This document shows, piece by piece, positions 41,511-53,546 of a stretch of 64,000 bases of DNA. The stretch spans positions 501,001 to 565,000 of the forward strand of contig WPIO01000059.1 in assembly GCA_009760855.2 (NCBI GenBank), given 5' to 3'. The stretch is from Cristatella mucedo (lineage: Eukaryota > Bryozoa > Phylactolaemata > Cristatellidae). The notes beneath the pieces are model-generated. The model made no database searches, had not been told where the DNA came from, and saw only the letters and a list, made by a program, of their open reading frames with translations. Within the stretch, counting starts at the first letter, position 1; every line of letters starts with the position of its first letter. A program made the position numbers and the translations under genes.

Positions 41511-41980
41511 GCTGATTGAGGCAGTGGACTTTCGGTCTTCCGGAGTCCTCCAAGCCGATGGTCGTGCTTCTAATTGTCTCTTTGTTGTGGCTGGCTTCCT
41601 GCCGTGTTCGCAGCATCGAGAACTCATCAAGGTCTTTGAGTCTACTCTGCCAAACTCTACCGAATGGCACCCGATACTGTCATGAGGCAGCTTTGTGGAG
41701 CTACATAAGCAAGTGGTTACACACACTTGTCCCAAGTCTAGCCTGAAGGTGACCCGAGTCAGCATTAAATCCCGAGGAACGCTATCACACGCCATTTGCA
41801 CCACTCATCGAGTCGAGTTTGGCAGAGAATCCAAACGACCGGCCAAGCTGCTGCTGCTGCTGCTTTGCCGAGTCCGGTGATTGCTCGGATTGCTTGCATG
41901 AGCGCCCAGTGAACAGAGGGCAAAGCATGTGAGGCAGATTTGAGCAGCCACATTTGCAGCAGCCACTCGAAAGTTGCTGC
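41510..41980. other. No recognised feature
   Basis: Host-like sequence with short, overlapping open frames and a (CTG)5-like run near 41850. I see no gene or repeat that I can support. Confidence 0.4.
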
Positions 41981-42120
41981 CGAGCTGGTTTGGTCTAGCG
42001 GTTAAGGTGCTCGCCCCGACCAAGGTGTGACCGAGGTCGTGGGCTCGAACCCCGAGGCATATGTGAAGTGCCTGAATAGAGATTAAGTTCTCTTAAGGCG
42101 CTATATAAATTAATTCTATA
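41981..42120 (+). mobile_element. tRNA-derived SINE, family B, with LINE-like tail
   Basis: The head reads TGGTTTGGTCTAGCGGTTAA with a B-box-like GGGCTCGAACCC at about 42040. The 3' end, GAATAGAGATTAAGTTCTC followed by GGCGCTATATAAAT, closely resembles the 3' tail of LINE family A. Such tail sharing lets a SINE borrow the LINE reverse transcriptase. Microsatellite AT repeats follow to 42147. Confidence 0.7.
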
Positions 42121-42784
42121 TGTATATATGTTATATATATATATATATGTGTGACTAAGTAGAAATTCAGAGTCTGTAGAGACAGAACAGCAGACAGAGG
42201 TGGCTGAGGCAGACATGTGCAGATGGGGGCAGACAGAAACCGACAGAGAGGCTAGAGAGGGGAGGGGCACACACTGAGACAGAGGCGGAGATTAAAGAAA
42301 ATATGACCGTAATAAGCTGCATGATTAGCTGGTCAAGCAACACGTGACATTGGGCACCGGAACAGTGGGCGGATGTGAGCATGCAGAGTGACAGCATTCT
42401 TTGTGCATGAGCACAGGCAGCGGCCATCGCATTGTCGCTGAGATGCTGCCAGTGGTGGTAGCCAATTGCCACTCCAGCTAAGTTACCGGTGTAGAGCTGT
42501 TTGCAACTCTCTATTTCCGTATCCGGGTTGATCGACGCCTCACTTGAATCACCTGCAAAAGAGCCAAGGCCCACGGCGGCACAGTATAAAACAGACCTTA
42601 GACCGACTACGACATACAAAACTCCTTCAAGTTCTATAGGGATGTAGAACTGAGAGCCACTCCTCTGCCGGCTAGCACGCTTGCTGGTCCTCGCCAAAGC
42701 AAGCATGACACGGGGCGACGATGGACAGACATTTTGATTTTAAGTCAAGGCATCGTCGTCGACGTACATGACCATCGTCAGCTA
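42121..42784. other. No recognised gene
   Basis: An open minus-strand frame of about 180 codons (42167-42706) exists, but it has no recognisable domain and runs through simple-sequence DNA, so I do not call it. There are no repeats beyond the AT run at its left edge. Confidence 0.35.
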
Positions 42785-42856
42785 GCGCCTGAATAAAGAT
42801 TAGGACCTCACTGGGCGCTATATAAATGAATTAAATATATATATATGTGTGTGTGT

Positions 42857-42902
<46 letters not shown>
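42785..42902 (+). repeat. SINE/LINE tail fragment followed by (GT)n
   Basis: GCGCCTGAATAAAGATTAGG and GGGCGCTATATAAATG form the same tail as the family B SINE, followed by (TA)n and about 55 bp of (GT)n. Confidence 0.7.
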
Positions 42903-42905
<3 letters not shown>

Positions 42906-43089
42906 CTATGTATGAATGTATAAAATGTTCACTCAATGAATTCAGAGAGATCGCTGGAAATACAAGCAAGCTGGCAGCTACAGGCAGTATATAAAAATGC
43001 CGAAATTCCATGATCGCGCAGGACTTACCAGCCGTAAGATATGGCGGTGTCATGTAACGTATCTCTGTCTGTAACTCCACAAAGCCATA

Positions 43090-43350
43090 TATACTAAGTG
43101 GATGTTACGCAGGAGAGTTTTGCATAGCGCACTCACAGCCTAAGCAGCTTTCGGTACGCATTCGGTAGCCAACAGACTTCATTTCACGCAACAAAGAGAA
43201 AGTGGGAAGCATAGCAGAGTCAGGAGAGCAGTTGAGGTAGTGAGTAGCATGGAAGTAGCAGCTCAGGACCGCTGTAAAGAATGAGCCATAGTCGACAGCA
43301 GGAGAGCAGTTGTCGTTGCTGTAGGCAGCACCTTGGGCGCGGTTTGATCG
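43090..43350 (-). mobile_element. LINE family B 3' end
   Basis: Reverse complement of the 3' region seen at 17340-17560, including CGGTACGCATTCGGTAGCC and AGCTCAGGACCGCTGTAAAG. Only the untranslated end and a few codons remain. Confidence 0.65.
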
Positions 43351-43429
43351 AGCATCGATAACGGATCTGCACGAGCTGTATACATCGACAGTGGCTCGCC
43401 TGAGACTGAGACTGCTGCTCCCTCCGAGC

Positions 43430-43433
<4 letters not shown>

Positions 43434-43509
<76 letters not shown>
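43434..43509. repeat. (GA)n microsatellite
   Basis: About 75 bp of pure AG dinucleotides. Apparent Ser/Leu-rich frames across it are artefacts of the repeat. Confidence 0.95.
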
Positions 43510-44202
43510 AGCTGGTGAGAGCTGCACACGAGAGATAAGAATCAGACGAGAACCGTGAACAGTGCCACATGCGTGCGTGGGACTGGCCGCGTCGCACGGA
43601 ACGAGTGCGAGCAGGCCAAGGCCACACCACCGTTGGCTGTGGGCGCGACTTGCACTTGCGGCTTACCTACCTTTCTCAGCCATCTTGTTGAGGGGAATTG
43701 TTAGGACCTTGCGACCTCGCTTGCAGCCTTGGCTCCGGCAAGCACTCAAGGCCCCACCTCTCAGCCCCGAGTCGGGCAGCCTCGGAGCTGCAATAAACAT
43801 AGCAGAGCCGATAAGCCATCTCGCAGCCATCGTCGAGAAGGGACGATTGAAGAGTCCGCTACTCATGTCGACGTCCAGTTCCTGCAGCTTGTACAGCATC
43901 ACCGAATTCTCTCGTAGGTCCACGGTGAGGTGGCAGATTTGCGAATGGTCCAGAGTTATCTTGGCCTGGGTGCAACAGACACAAGGTGCTGCTGCTGCAC
44001 TAAACGGAACAAAGCCGATAGGCAGTGGCTGTGCAGTTTGAAGCAAGTAATAATGATAATGCATTTGATGCAGCATCCTCAGAGAACCGATCTCTTTCTA
44101 AGTGCTTTAAAAATTTGCTTGCTCCGGCTTTACACCTCTCTGACATCAGTCAGTCTATCGATTAGCTAGTCCCGAAACAGGTAACGAAATGAGTGACCTA
44201 TG

Positions 44203-44208
<6 letters not shown>
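43510..44208. other. No recognised gene
   Basis: GC-richer sequence with overlapping open frames on both strands (for example 43562-44041 plus), but no domain, start context or homology that I recognise. Confidence 0.35.
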
Positions 44209-44251
<43 letters not shown>

Positions 44252-44262
44252 CTGTCTTTCTC
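44209..44262. repeat. (CT)n microsatellite
   Basis: About 45 bp of TC dinucleotides followed by imperfect CT-rich sequence. Confidence 0.9.
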
Positions 44263-45026
44263 TCTCTCAACCTTCTGACACGAGCCGGAGCCGACTTTCA
44301 ATCTACTTCTGCATCCTGCTGTCCTTCCCATCACTCTTGCCCCTTGGCTGTCGTGCAAGCCGATGGCTATAGGTCGCAAGCCGGGCACTCAGCATAATCG
44401 AGCAATGCCCTCGTCCAGGCTCGATAGCACATTCGGATTCGTGCGTTCTGGCGCACTAGAAAGCAGCTTGCCTCGACCGCTTGCCAGCAGCAGAAAACTG
44501 GCAGTCTGCCCACCACGGAGGCTGCTTCACAGTGCCACTATTGCGGCATCGGCACACAGGCACGGCTGCCATGCCGACGAGACCGCTAGGGGCATGATTT
44601 TGCTCGAAAATGTATATTGCCGGCAGGCGGAAGTGCTGGGTCTGACCGCTCGACGTCCTACGAGTGTCAAACTGCCAGCTCAAGCTGCATGCGATAAACG
44701 ACTGCAGACGCAGCGGCAGCAGCAGCCGCAACTGCGGCTCTGCTGCTGCTGCTGTCACCTTTCACCAGCTTCTGAAGGATTGCATATGCCCCGCCACGGA
44801 GGTCTTGCTTGCTCTGCACCTTGGCTGAGTTGGTAGTTTTGTTAGTTTTGATGACGTCGGTGATAAAGCAGAGTCGGATACTCTTGTTTTATTTCTTAAT
44901 GAGCTCCTAGAGCTGGTGTTCCTGACTGAAACGCCTTTTGCAGAATGTTGGGTTGGCAGCAATATCAACAAACAACCGTTGCAGCAGTCTGCAGCTGCTG
45001 CTGGGCAAGCACACACGAGCATACCC
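44263..45026. other. No recognised gene
   Basis: An open frame of 157 codons (44363-44836, plus) overlaps one of 100 codons on the other strand. It has CTG/CAG-rich stretches near 44710-44760. Nothing identifies either frame as a gene. Confidence 0.3.
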
Positions 45027-45028
45027 AG

Positions 45029-45121
<93 letters not shown>

Positions 45122-45122
45122 C
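45027..45122. repeat. (CA)n microsatellite
   Basis: About 95 bp of AC dinucleotides with one interruption near 45105. Confidence 0.95.
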
Positions 45123-45743
45123 TCTGAGAGTGCAATACAAATATTTCATGATTATTATGACTTTAATTATTATTTTTACCAGAAAGTGGGTTGCTTTGCG
45201 CGACTCTTGGATGATGCAGCACGGTCACCTACCATTTGTTCTGAAGCTCAATTTTTAAGTCGTCCTGTGACTTTCCCTCGAGGCCTTGCAACGTCAGTGG
45301 CAGCTGAGAGCAGATGGTGAGTTGAGTGTGATTTCCCCCCCCCCCAGCTCCCAGGTCCACCGTCTCCCCGGGTACTGCCACCTTAGCTGATCCGGAGGAG
45401 ACAGCAGAGAACTCAAAATTGCCTAAGCGCTGGTCGGTTCCCTGAAAAGAGCATTGGGTGAAATGAAAGCCTGCCCGCAATAACAGAAAAGTAAAAAAAC
45501 TGCATGCCAGCACAAGGCTACCACCGCAGCCAAGTCAACCTGTATACTCGTGACATCCTGTCACGTGACTTCCGAGTTTCGACTTCGAAAAAGTGCTTAC
45601 TGATTGTGCAATAAGAGGAGCTCACACACCGCGTGCAGCACAACTCTGGAGCCTGCCACAATTGCAAAAGGTGCAAAGTTGCAAAACTCTCACCTTTGAC
45701 CTGCTCTGCGTCTCCATCGAGTATCTCTGTATCGATTTCAAGG
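45123..45743. other. No recognised feature
   Basis: Host-like sequence with a poly-C run at 45337-45347. No gene or repeat recognised. Confidence 0.35.
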
Positions 45744-46226
45744 TCACTTCATTCTTCTATTCCTATAGCCGTCAAGACGGAGAGTATAAACCATGAAAAG
45801 AGCAGGACCTAGCACGGAGCCCTGAGGTACTCCATATTTCAGAGGTACCTCGGATGATCTTTGTCCATTCACGTCAATACTCAGGAGTCTGCCACTGAGA
45901 TAGGACCTGAACCACTGCAGAGCAGTGCCAGTGATGCCCAGGCGAGATGAGAGGCGCTCTAGAAGAACTTTGTGATCGATGGTGTCAAAAGCTGCCGAAA
46001 GATCATGCAAAACAAGCAGAGACACTCTACCCATGTCTGCATTCCTAAGTAGGTCGTTGTATACCCTAAGCAATGCTGACTCTGTGGAGTGATTAGCTCT
46101 AAAGCCGGACTGGAACTTACTAGCAAGGTGTGAGGTTTCGATATATGAGTTTAGCTGATCTGCCACGACCCGTTCCAGTGTCTTTGATAGAAATGGTAGA
46201 AGGGAGACTGGGCGGTAGTTGCTCAA
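45744..46226 (-). mobile_element. LINE reverse-transcriptase fragment
   Basis: 160 codons of RT: NYRPVSLLPFLSKTLERVV, then the catalytic-site strand LVLHDLSAAFDTIDH carrying the first Asp, and YGVPQGSVLGPALF. The frame stops before the YADD box. It is closest to CR1/L2-like RTs and the best-preserved RT core in the window. Confidence 0.8.
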
Positions 46227-46279
46227 GTTCTAACAACCGATGCTGAGTCACTGAATTACCTCGACCACTCTTGGGTTTT

Positions 46280-46385
46280 CTTCACGTTTTATATAATCTT
46301 ATATAATAATAAATAAATATATATATATAATATATATATATATAATGTAATAACAATAAATAATATAATAGTAAATAATAATAAG
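46280..46385. repeat. AT-rich low-complexity tract
   Basis: Mainly (TA)n and TAATAA runs, with no other signal. Confidence 0.85.
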
Positions 46386-46559
46386 GAATGTGTACGGCAC
46401 CCCAAGAGAAGTGAATTTTTCATGCACTTTATATATGATGTCAAGAAAGCACAAAACATTTTTAAGATGACATAAACATTGTCAGGATACTAAAGCTTGC
46501 ACAAGAAATATTAGTGATGACTCGGGCCACCTCCAGGCTAGACTTATGACAAGTATGTG

Positions 46560-46725
46560 TAACCACTTGCTTATGTCAAGTCAGAGGATGTTCTGACGCA
46601 AGTCTGGAGTGAGTTCCATGCTTTGGGAGCATACGAACTAAATGCACGGTCTCCAAAGGATTTGAGGCTTGTAGTCTGCCTGGGCGAGGTCAAGGTTCAA
46701 TGTGCCCCCTTTACAGATTCTGACT
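46560..46725 (-). mobile_element. LINE family A fragment, minus strand
   Basis: Reverse complement of the LINE C-terminal coding end (TTTGGAGACCGTGCATTTAG context). It is arranged head to head with the plus-strand fragment that follows. Confidence 0.65.
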
Positions 46726-47115
46726 AAACCTCAAATCCTTTGGAGACCGTGCATTTAGTTCGTATGCTACCACAGCCTGGAACTCCCTCCCGACCTGCGT
46801 CAGAACATCCCCTGACCTGGCCACATTTAAAAAGAACTTAAAAACACACCTATTTAGGACAGCATTTAGTGGGTACCTGTGATTCTTCCTTCATGTGCTT
46901 ATGCCTGCCAACACTGTGCATGCTGCCACTAACCACATTTGCATGCTGACCCTGTGCATGTCACCCCTAACCATGTTATTCGTTTTGTTTCTTTTTCAAG
47001 CATGATTTTACTTACCATTCAATTGCATTTCCCTTTGCAGCAAATGTAAAGCGCCTAGAAAGAGATTAAGTTCTCTGAGGGCGCTTTATCAAGTGCATTA
47101 TTATTATTACTACTA
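46726..47115 (+). mobile_element. LINE family A 3' end
   Basis: CTCAAATCCTTTGGAGACCG through the coding end, the 3' region and the tail GCGCCTAGAAAGAGATTAAG with (ATT)n. It is 5' truncated and makes an inverted pair with 46560-46725. Confidence 0.75.
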
Positions 47116-47129
47116 TTGTAAACCGTGCT

Positions 47130-48600
47130 GGCTGCCTACCATTTTATGCCCAGCAGTGCCACCCCGATGCGTTATCCATTATCATCATGGATTCCACGTT
47201 GTGATTTTCGTAGACATTCGACTCCACTCTCTCTGGCATCAAATAGTTAGCGGTTCGATTCGTTCCTATTGGCTGGCTCAGTTTTCTCGGCCGTCCGGCT
47301 GAGGAGGGGGAGCAAGCGGTCCTTCAAGGCATGATTCACCGTGCGATTGTCCTCGTTCTCCAGAGTTTTTCGGTCATCTGAGTATTTCGGACGACAAACG
47401 AGCGCAGCTGAGAAATGCCATCCTGCAGCAGCTGCAGCTGCCAGATACAGACGAAGCAGCCAGCAGCAGCTGCTGCCAAGAGACCAACATCGACGCTTCC
47501 GGTGAAGGCTGCGACGACGCCGTTCGGCTGCTCTCGGATCAAGCTAGCAAAGTCGATCGGCGTCTCAAGGTCGTCGCCGGCGAGTTCAAGGCCGCTCTGT
47601 GCCTGACCGACGCCGAGCCGAGAGCCGCCAAGATGCAGAAGCTCGGCCAGCCGCCTCTGTTCCTCGATTTGCCCGCAGAGAACCCGCCGTCTACTTCGTT
47701 GCTGCTCTTAGCCGCCTGCCGCCCGATGCTCGTCAGTTGCTCGCTGGGCTTCGCTGCTCCACTGATGCCGGGCTCAAAGCTGTGCGCCTGCTCGAGCACG
47801 TCATCAAGCCCGAGGCCGACGCCGAGTTTGAGGCTACGTTCGGGGCCGACTACTGCGGCTTCGACGCGAGGTGCCAGTATGTGAAGTTCGTGATGAGCGC
47901 CCTTCTTTACAGCTGCAAAGGCAGCTCGTTCCTGCTCGCCTGGCGCGCGGCCTACATGGCTGCAATTCACGCCTTCGGCCCGGCGGTCTAGCCCGGCCGG
48001 CCGAGATGGCTGGCGCGACCGAGTGAGCACTCTCGATGCAGCTTGCGTGCCTCCTTCGACCTTCATCTATAGACGTGCCATTGTCAGTATCTGCCAACAA
48101 CTGGAGCTTGCTTAGCCCTGCTGTTGCCAAAGCTGTTGCTGCTCGCAGTGTAGATTCTACTTCGACGATCAGGCCTGCACTGGGGGCTTCACTTTGATGG
48201 ATTGCAAATCGGTCAAGGCCGCTGTGCCCAGGGTCACTCTTACCCCCCCCCCCCCCCCCCCCCGCCAGCTTTGCTCGAGTTGCTGCTATGCTCCCCCCTC
48301 CCGCCAGTTAGCAAGCATCTGAGGCAGTTAGCAAGCGTAGAGTAGTGTTCACTACATTTCCGCTGTTCCGTCTTTTAGTCATATTACAGCTTGCAGCTTT
48401 TCTTTTCATGATACCGTGTCGTGGTCTTAGCTGCCAGTGACCTGCCCTAGCCTGCCCATGCACTGCAATCCCTCTTTACTGGTGTCCGCTCAGTCTGTTG
48501 CACTTTACTAGACTTAAGAGCTACATCTTAGAACCGCCTCGAATTCTGCAATCTCCGAATTCCACTGCAGACCAGCAACGGCTAGCCAAGTCTAGGTGTC
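47130..48600 (+). repeat. Family X repeat unit, inverted relative to the others
   Basis: The whole X unit lies here in the opposite orientation. It runs from the upstream flank (ATTCCACGTTGTGATTTTCG at about 47190), through the X coding region (47399-47990), to the downstream flank (CTTCGACGATCAGGCCTGCA, about 48160) and further to about 48600. It contains a run of about 20 C at 48244-48263. Confidence 0.7.
47399..47990 (+). pseudogene. Family X protein, frameshifted copy
   Basis: The coding part has frameshifts near 47600 and 47690. The C-terminal part (about 47690-47990) is well kept: YFVAALSRLPPDARQ, RLLEHVI, and the ending AIHAFGPAV shared with the copy at 61201. The function is unknown. 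Confidence 0.5.
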
Positions 48601-48960
48601 ATATTCCAAAGCGACCTCTCGTTAGACGACCATATCAGCTCCACGGTCAAATCTGCCTATTTTCAGCTTCTTAATATTGCTAAAATTCGGGCTTGTTTAG
48701 ATAAGGATACCACGTCTAAGTTGGTCCATGCATTCGTGACATCTCGTCTCGACTTCTGCTACTCTCTGCTTACTGGCCTACCAGCATGTGCGATCAGGCG
48801 ATAGCAGCTGGTGCAAAACTCAGCAGCTAGGCTTGTCTGTCGTGAGCGTCGCAGTTGCCACATTACTCCACTTCTCGCCGACCTGCACTGGATACCAGTC
48901 AAGCAACGGATTGACTTCAAGGTTTTGTCGCTCACTTTTAGGTCCCTTCATTCTATGGCT
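48600..48960 (+). mobile_element. LINE family A fragment interrupted by SINE
   Basis: RT C-terminal coding region with CHITPLLADLHWIPVKQR and LTFRSLHSMAPG. It is broken off at 48960 by a SINE. Confidence 0.7.
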
Positions 48961-49058
48961 CCAGGATCCGAATCCACCGCAGGATCCGAACCCACGATCT
49001 TGGGACCGAGGTCGTGAAAAGCAGCCACCTTTCCTAGTGTGCTATCACGGCTCACCAA
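48961..49058 (-). mobile_element. tRNA-derived SINE head inserted in LINE
   Basis: Minus-strand tRNA-like head ending CTATCACGGCTCACC, with the B-box complement GGATCCGAACCCACG at about 48980. Confidence 0.65.
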
Positions 49059-50230
49059 GAACGTACCAGCACAATTGCAAGAAATTTGCTGGGTACGCCC
49101 GTAATATCATTTGTACAATTGGAGTCAAAGCTGCAGTGTAATGCATTTATAGTTGAAATGGCAGCTGTATCGCCTTCGAACTGTATAAAAAGGCTGGCTG
49201 GCCCTCTCTGACAATAATCTGTCAATGGTGGCAGTAACCTATCGCTCCAAGTACCAAGTCCTCCTTTATTTACGATTTCTCTGATCTGATTTCGATTCAA
49301 TGTGCAATCAATCGAACTTTCCTCGATATGCGTGATTTTATCATTCGTTTTGACAACTTAACTAATGCCTTAAGTGCCGAATTTAATGCACCGACTGACT
49401 TATTGTCTCTTGTGGCTCATGTACATCACCCCAATCCCAACAGAATGTATTCACTGGCAATCACCCTCTTATAAATGTACCCAAACAAAGCTAAGTAACC
49501 TCAGTTGGCTGTAATGCGATACGACCAGCTAAGGGTCAACAGCTAGGCCAAGCTTGATTTTTGAATTGAGTCCGGATGGGCGATTACGCTTCTTAATCTG
49601 GGCCGTCCGGTTTTCATCAGGGAATTCTTCAGCCGAGCCATGGAATCTGATTCGCGTCCAGGTCGCTCAGATATACACATCCAGAAGGATGGATACCAGG
49701 CGTTCCTCGACTATGCCGCCAATCACAGAAGGCAACGAGGACCCGTAACTAGACCGAGACTGGAGTTAAGCACAGTCACTGTTATGGTTTGTATGTACCG
49801 CTTTACCCTATAGCATGTTGCTCTTAGCCTCCCCTTCCGTATCCAAGAGCAATCGGCGTGGCCGGGACATTATTGGTTGGGTGGGAAGTAGCCTAGCAAC
49901 CTTCGCCTCGATATTTTTATTGATTCAAAATATTTCTGAATCACAAATGCAAATTCTAGAATAAATGATCAATCATTTTAACCGCTCTTAGTTTAGCTTC
50001 GTACCTAGAGATTCATGTGGCGATTTAGCTGAACGTTTCTTTTGCTTCTTTGTGAGCAGGATAAACAATTTCAGAAAGTCCGTCGCTAAGGTAGCAGTAT
50101 CCCCTCTCGACTACTCTCGCTCAATGACAACCCCACAAGACTCATCTTCGTCAATCTCGTGCTTCACTTCAATGTCTGTTTTCAAAGCTGCCGAAAGCCA
50201 CCCGATTCAAAAATGAATCTCCCTTTTCAA
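49059..50230. other. No recognised gene
   Basis: Host-like sequence with only short frames. The stretch 49560-49750 is GC-richer but matches nothing I know. Confidence 0.35.
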
Positions 50231-50234
50231 AGAA

Positions 50235-50600
50235 GAAGACTACTGGATAATAATGATAATACATTTGCATAGCGCACTTAGAAAACCGAATCTCTTTCTA
50301 GGCACTTTACAGCTGCATAGAAAGCATTACCAAACGTTTGGTGGTAACATCCGCAATCAGCAGGCGTAGCGTGAGCAGGTGCATGTACTGGAAGAGAGAT
50401 TCACAAAGTCCTACTAAATGCTTTAATAAACATGTTTTAATTAACGTGTGTCAAGTGTCAATGTTTTAAGCTTCTTTTTAAATGTCGTTATATCAGGGAA
50501 AGTTGTGACGTGCATCGGTAGTGAGTTACATACTTTAAAGGTATAAGCGCTAAAGGCACGGTCTCCAAGGGTTTTGAGGTTCATATAAGGTGCACCACAA
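50235..50600 (-). mobile_element. Diverged LINE 3' end, minus strand
   Basis: AATCTCTTTCTAGGCACTTT (tail complement) at about 50292, and GCACGGTCTCCAAGGGTTTTG (coding-end complement) near 50557. Between them the 3' region is diverged from other family A copies. Confidence 0.6.
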
Positions 50601-50624
50601 CGGGCTTAAAAAAATAAAATTCAC

Positions 50625-50760
50625 GCGTACAGCACCCCAAGACAACTTAATCTTTATTTAGGCGCTTCACATATGACTCGGGGCTCGAGCCAACGATGTC
50701 ATTCATACCTTGCCTGGGGCGAGCACCTCAACCGCTGGACCAAACCAGCTCGGCAAGCTT
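50625..50760 (-). mobile_element. tRNA-derived SINE, family B, minus strand
   Basis: The tail complement CTTTATTTAGGCGCTTCACA is followed by the tRNA-like head GGGGCTCGAGCC ... AACCGCTGGACCAAACCAGC. Same family as 41981-42120. Confidence 0.65.
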
Positions 50761-51600
50761 CGTGTATGTACCTCGATCTACCAAGGTTCAACAAGTTGAG
50801 ATACAGATCACATATGATGCATAGATCGGTAAATATTTTATTTGTAGATATGTTGCTTCCAGTTCACATCCGATTAGATACAGTTTGCATAATCATTTTT
50901 TCATTTAGATGGAAGCCGTCAGAACTTGCGATCCCATTTCTAACATATTTGTCTTTCGAAAATGGTACGTTAAAAAACATTCGATTTTCAGACTAGCTTT
51001 ATAATGATTTGCTCGACTTACCCTTTAACAATAACAGCACATTTCTAAAGCACTCTCAGCGAACTTAATCTCTTTCTAGGCACTTTACCAGTGCAGTAAA
51101 GAAAGTATGACCGTATGGTTAGTGGTAACATGCAACGTGAATAATCTCTATACTAGGTGTGGAAACGCATTACTAGTTAAACCATAGCAGCTTGACTGCA
51201 AAGAGCCGGCTTGCCCTGACTTCAATTCCAAACTAGCCTTTGATACCATTTGCAAGTTAGCAAGTGTCTCATGTGAAACCGTGTAGCCACTCTATCTGCA
51301 CATCCACTTACGTCATTGTAGGATACCGGGTTTCCACGAATAAATTTAACGTAAACTGGGGGGGGCCAATTTTCCGTTTTTTTATCACTTTAGAGTAAAA
51401 CATCAGGTCTTCGCTAATAGCTTACAATTTGAGAAGAATGCATCTAACGTTGACTTTTTCGTATTCACTTCGCTTTTTTTAGATTTGCCAAACCTTTGGC
51501 GTTACACTTTGGCAAGTGTAACGGCAACACGATAGGACAATAACCACAACGTTATAAATATAGCTGATTTAATTTAATTGATTACTTATCCAAAGAATCA
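50761..51600. other. Mostly unrecognised; one LINE/SINE tail remnant
   Basis: A tail remnant (CTTAATCTCTTTCTAGGCAC) lies at about 51060-51085 on the minus strand. The rest holds nothing that I recognise. Confidence 0.4.
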
Positions 51601-52841
51601 GAGCCGCCTGCAAACACAGAACAATCTCTCACAGGATTCCCGGCGAGTCACAAACACGGTCTGACCAGGGAGGCGACGCGGCAGCAGTAGCTTCGCACAA
51701 CGAACAAAGAGAAACTCGAGGCCATTGAAATAAAAAGAAACACTTGCTGCAGCGTCTTCTACAAGAGCTGCACGAGTATGACTTTCAACAAACACCAAAA
51801 AAATATCTTTAGCGCAAGAAAGACAGAGGTTGATAGTTGATAGAGGTTGATAGAAAGATAGAGGCTGTCGTGTGAGCATGAGCATGGCTATTCAGATAAA
51901 AATCTATAAAAAAAATGTCAAAGCAGACTTATTCAGATCGTAGCTACATTTCTTGCGCTTTCGCGTCCGGCAGCCGTTGAAGAGACGGGGACAGCATGGC
52001 AGTAGCAACGCGCGACAGGCGAGGAAACGACGAGGGCACACGGCCCGTAGCAACGCGGGGCAGGCAAACGCCACTCGGGCGTCTCCGGCCGGCGAGAGCC
52101 GACGAGACGAGCTGATATCAAAGAGTCCACTTTAACGAGCCAAACAAATGCTCACGATGCCAGCCAGCATCGCAGCTGCGCCGCCGACACAACTCACTTC
52201 AACGTCAGCTGACGCGGCTGATTTGCCGCTTCCTGCGGCGGGAAGCACTGCGGTCCCAGCTTCCGGCTTTGTAGCGCGCGGCACGCATCCCCAGAGCAGC
52301 CGAAGCAGACGAGGTCGTATTAGCAAGCCTACACAGATACTGCAGCCTACGCCCACGGCTAGGACGACGTTATTCGCCGTCATCCTCCTCCTGCAGCCCT
52401 AGCGGCGGCGGCGGCAGCACCAGCAGCAGCGCCCGGCAGACGGGACGGCGGGAGCGTGGTCAAGGTGAAAGGACAAGGACTTTCCGGCGCTGGTGCATCG
52501 TGCGTTTGGCAGGAGCGAATAAATCTGAACGCTGACCCATTTTTTTCATGGTAAATAAAACGAAAAATGATTGCGTAGTCATTCAGCGTGGAAACCGCAC
52601 TACATGAGTATTCACGTCGTTAACGGTCGTTAGGTAGTGCCGTACGGTAGGGGGGGGGGGTTGCTGGAAGCAGGACAGATTTAGCACGCCCACTAGTTTG
52701 GCGTAGGAATTGAAGAAATTAGCGAGCGGATCTGTATATTACGCTGGTGTGTCCACACCTAGACCCAGTATTGCGCAAAGCTTTCTACTGCCCTGTTTCG
52801 CTACGTCGTTCTAGCGATTGGTTTAACCTCAAGCTCGCCCC
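51601..52841. other. Unrecognised GC-rich stretch
   Basis: Bases 51950-52480 are clearly GC-rich and CpG-rich, with overlapping Ala/Arg-rich frames on both strands, as expected of a CpG island or a non-coding first exon. No frame shows a recognisable domain. Confidence 0.35.
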
Positions 52842-53104
52842 TTGAGGGGAGATAATTATGGGGGCGGAGGGAGTGAAATCCCACGACCCCGCGAGGTGCA
52901 AATTCCGAGGGGTCAAACGGCAGATAAGTTATCACCCACCCCTAGTTCGTCTCACCAGCCGACCAGCGCTCGACTCGACGCCATCCCAACGAAGCGGCCG
53001 GGCCTCGACCTAATGAGAATGTCGTCGGCGCCTTTAATTGTGCAAGTGTTAGAGGAAGTAAAACGTGAGACAAACGATAGGGATTACGTTCTTGCAGCGG
53101 TCTG

Positions 53105-53293
53105 ACGGATTTATCCAAAGTTGCCATCTACCGTCTGGTGACACGCGAGAAGCAACCGCTTTATCCTTCGTTTGTGATGGGTAGTTACAGGTACAAGGTG
53201 CAGCGATCTACTCTGAGCGACATCCTCATCCCAGCTGAAAAGAATGCCGGCGGCGACCAGCAGAATACGAACGAATGGCTCAAAAACTTTCAG
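53105..53293 (+). CDS. Possible host exon, function unknown
   Basis: From an acceptor-like CTTGCAG near 53097 to a donor-like CAG/GTATAT at 53293/53294 the frame is open. It reads as a globular protein segment: LSKVAIYRLVTREKQPLYP, then VMGSYRYKVQRSTLSDILIP. The upstream stretch from an ATG at 53014 (MSSAPLIVQVLEEVKRETND) could be part of the same gene in another frame, joined by splicing. It is not a repeat within this window and lies near the GC-rich stretch at 51950-52480. I do not recognise the family. It could equally be chance. Confidence 0.25.
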
Positions 53294-53546
53294 GTATATG
53301 TTCGCGGTATAGTTTCCATCCTAAGTTATCTTATTGTCCCTCGTTACGTCTCACAGTCGTTTAGATGAGAAGGATCGAACAACTAATTTCTGCTCTACGT
53401 ACGCTCGGCTAGTTTTCTCAATTTCTTACTTCGACCTTACCTCTTTTGCTTATAAGGCTGGCCTAGTTTCGTCGAACCGCAGGTTCTTCCGGTATTTGGG
53501 GGATGCCAGCAATTGTGCAAAATCATCAGACCAGTGCGTGCTTATA

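Noticed and set aside
43105-43630. Ser/Leu-repeat proteins on the minus strand
   Set aside because: Produced by the (GA)n microsatellite.
44907-45320. Cys/Val and Thr/His repeat proteins
   Set aside because: Produced by the (CA)n microsatellite.
49554-49748. A 5S rRNA or small RNA gene
   Set aside because: No recognisable internal promoter or conserved 5S segments.
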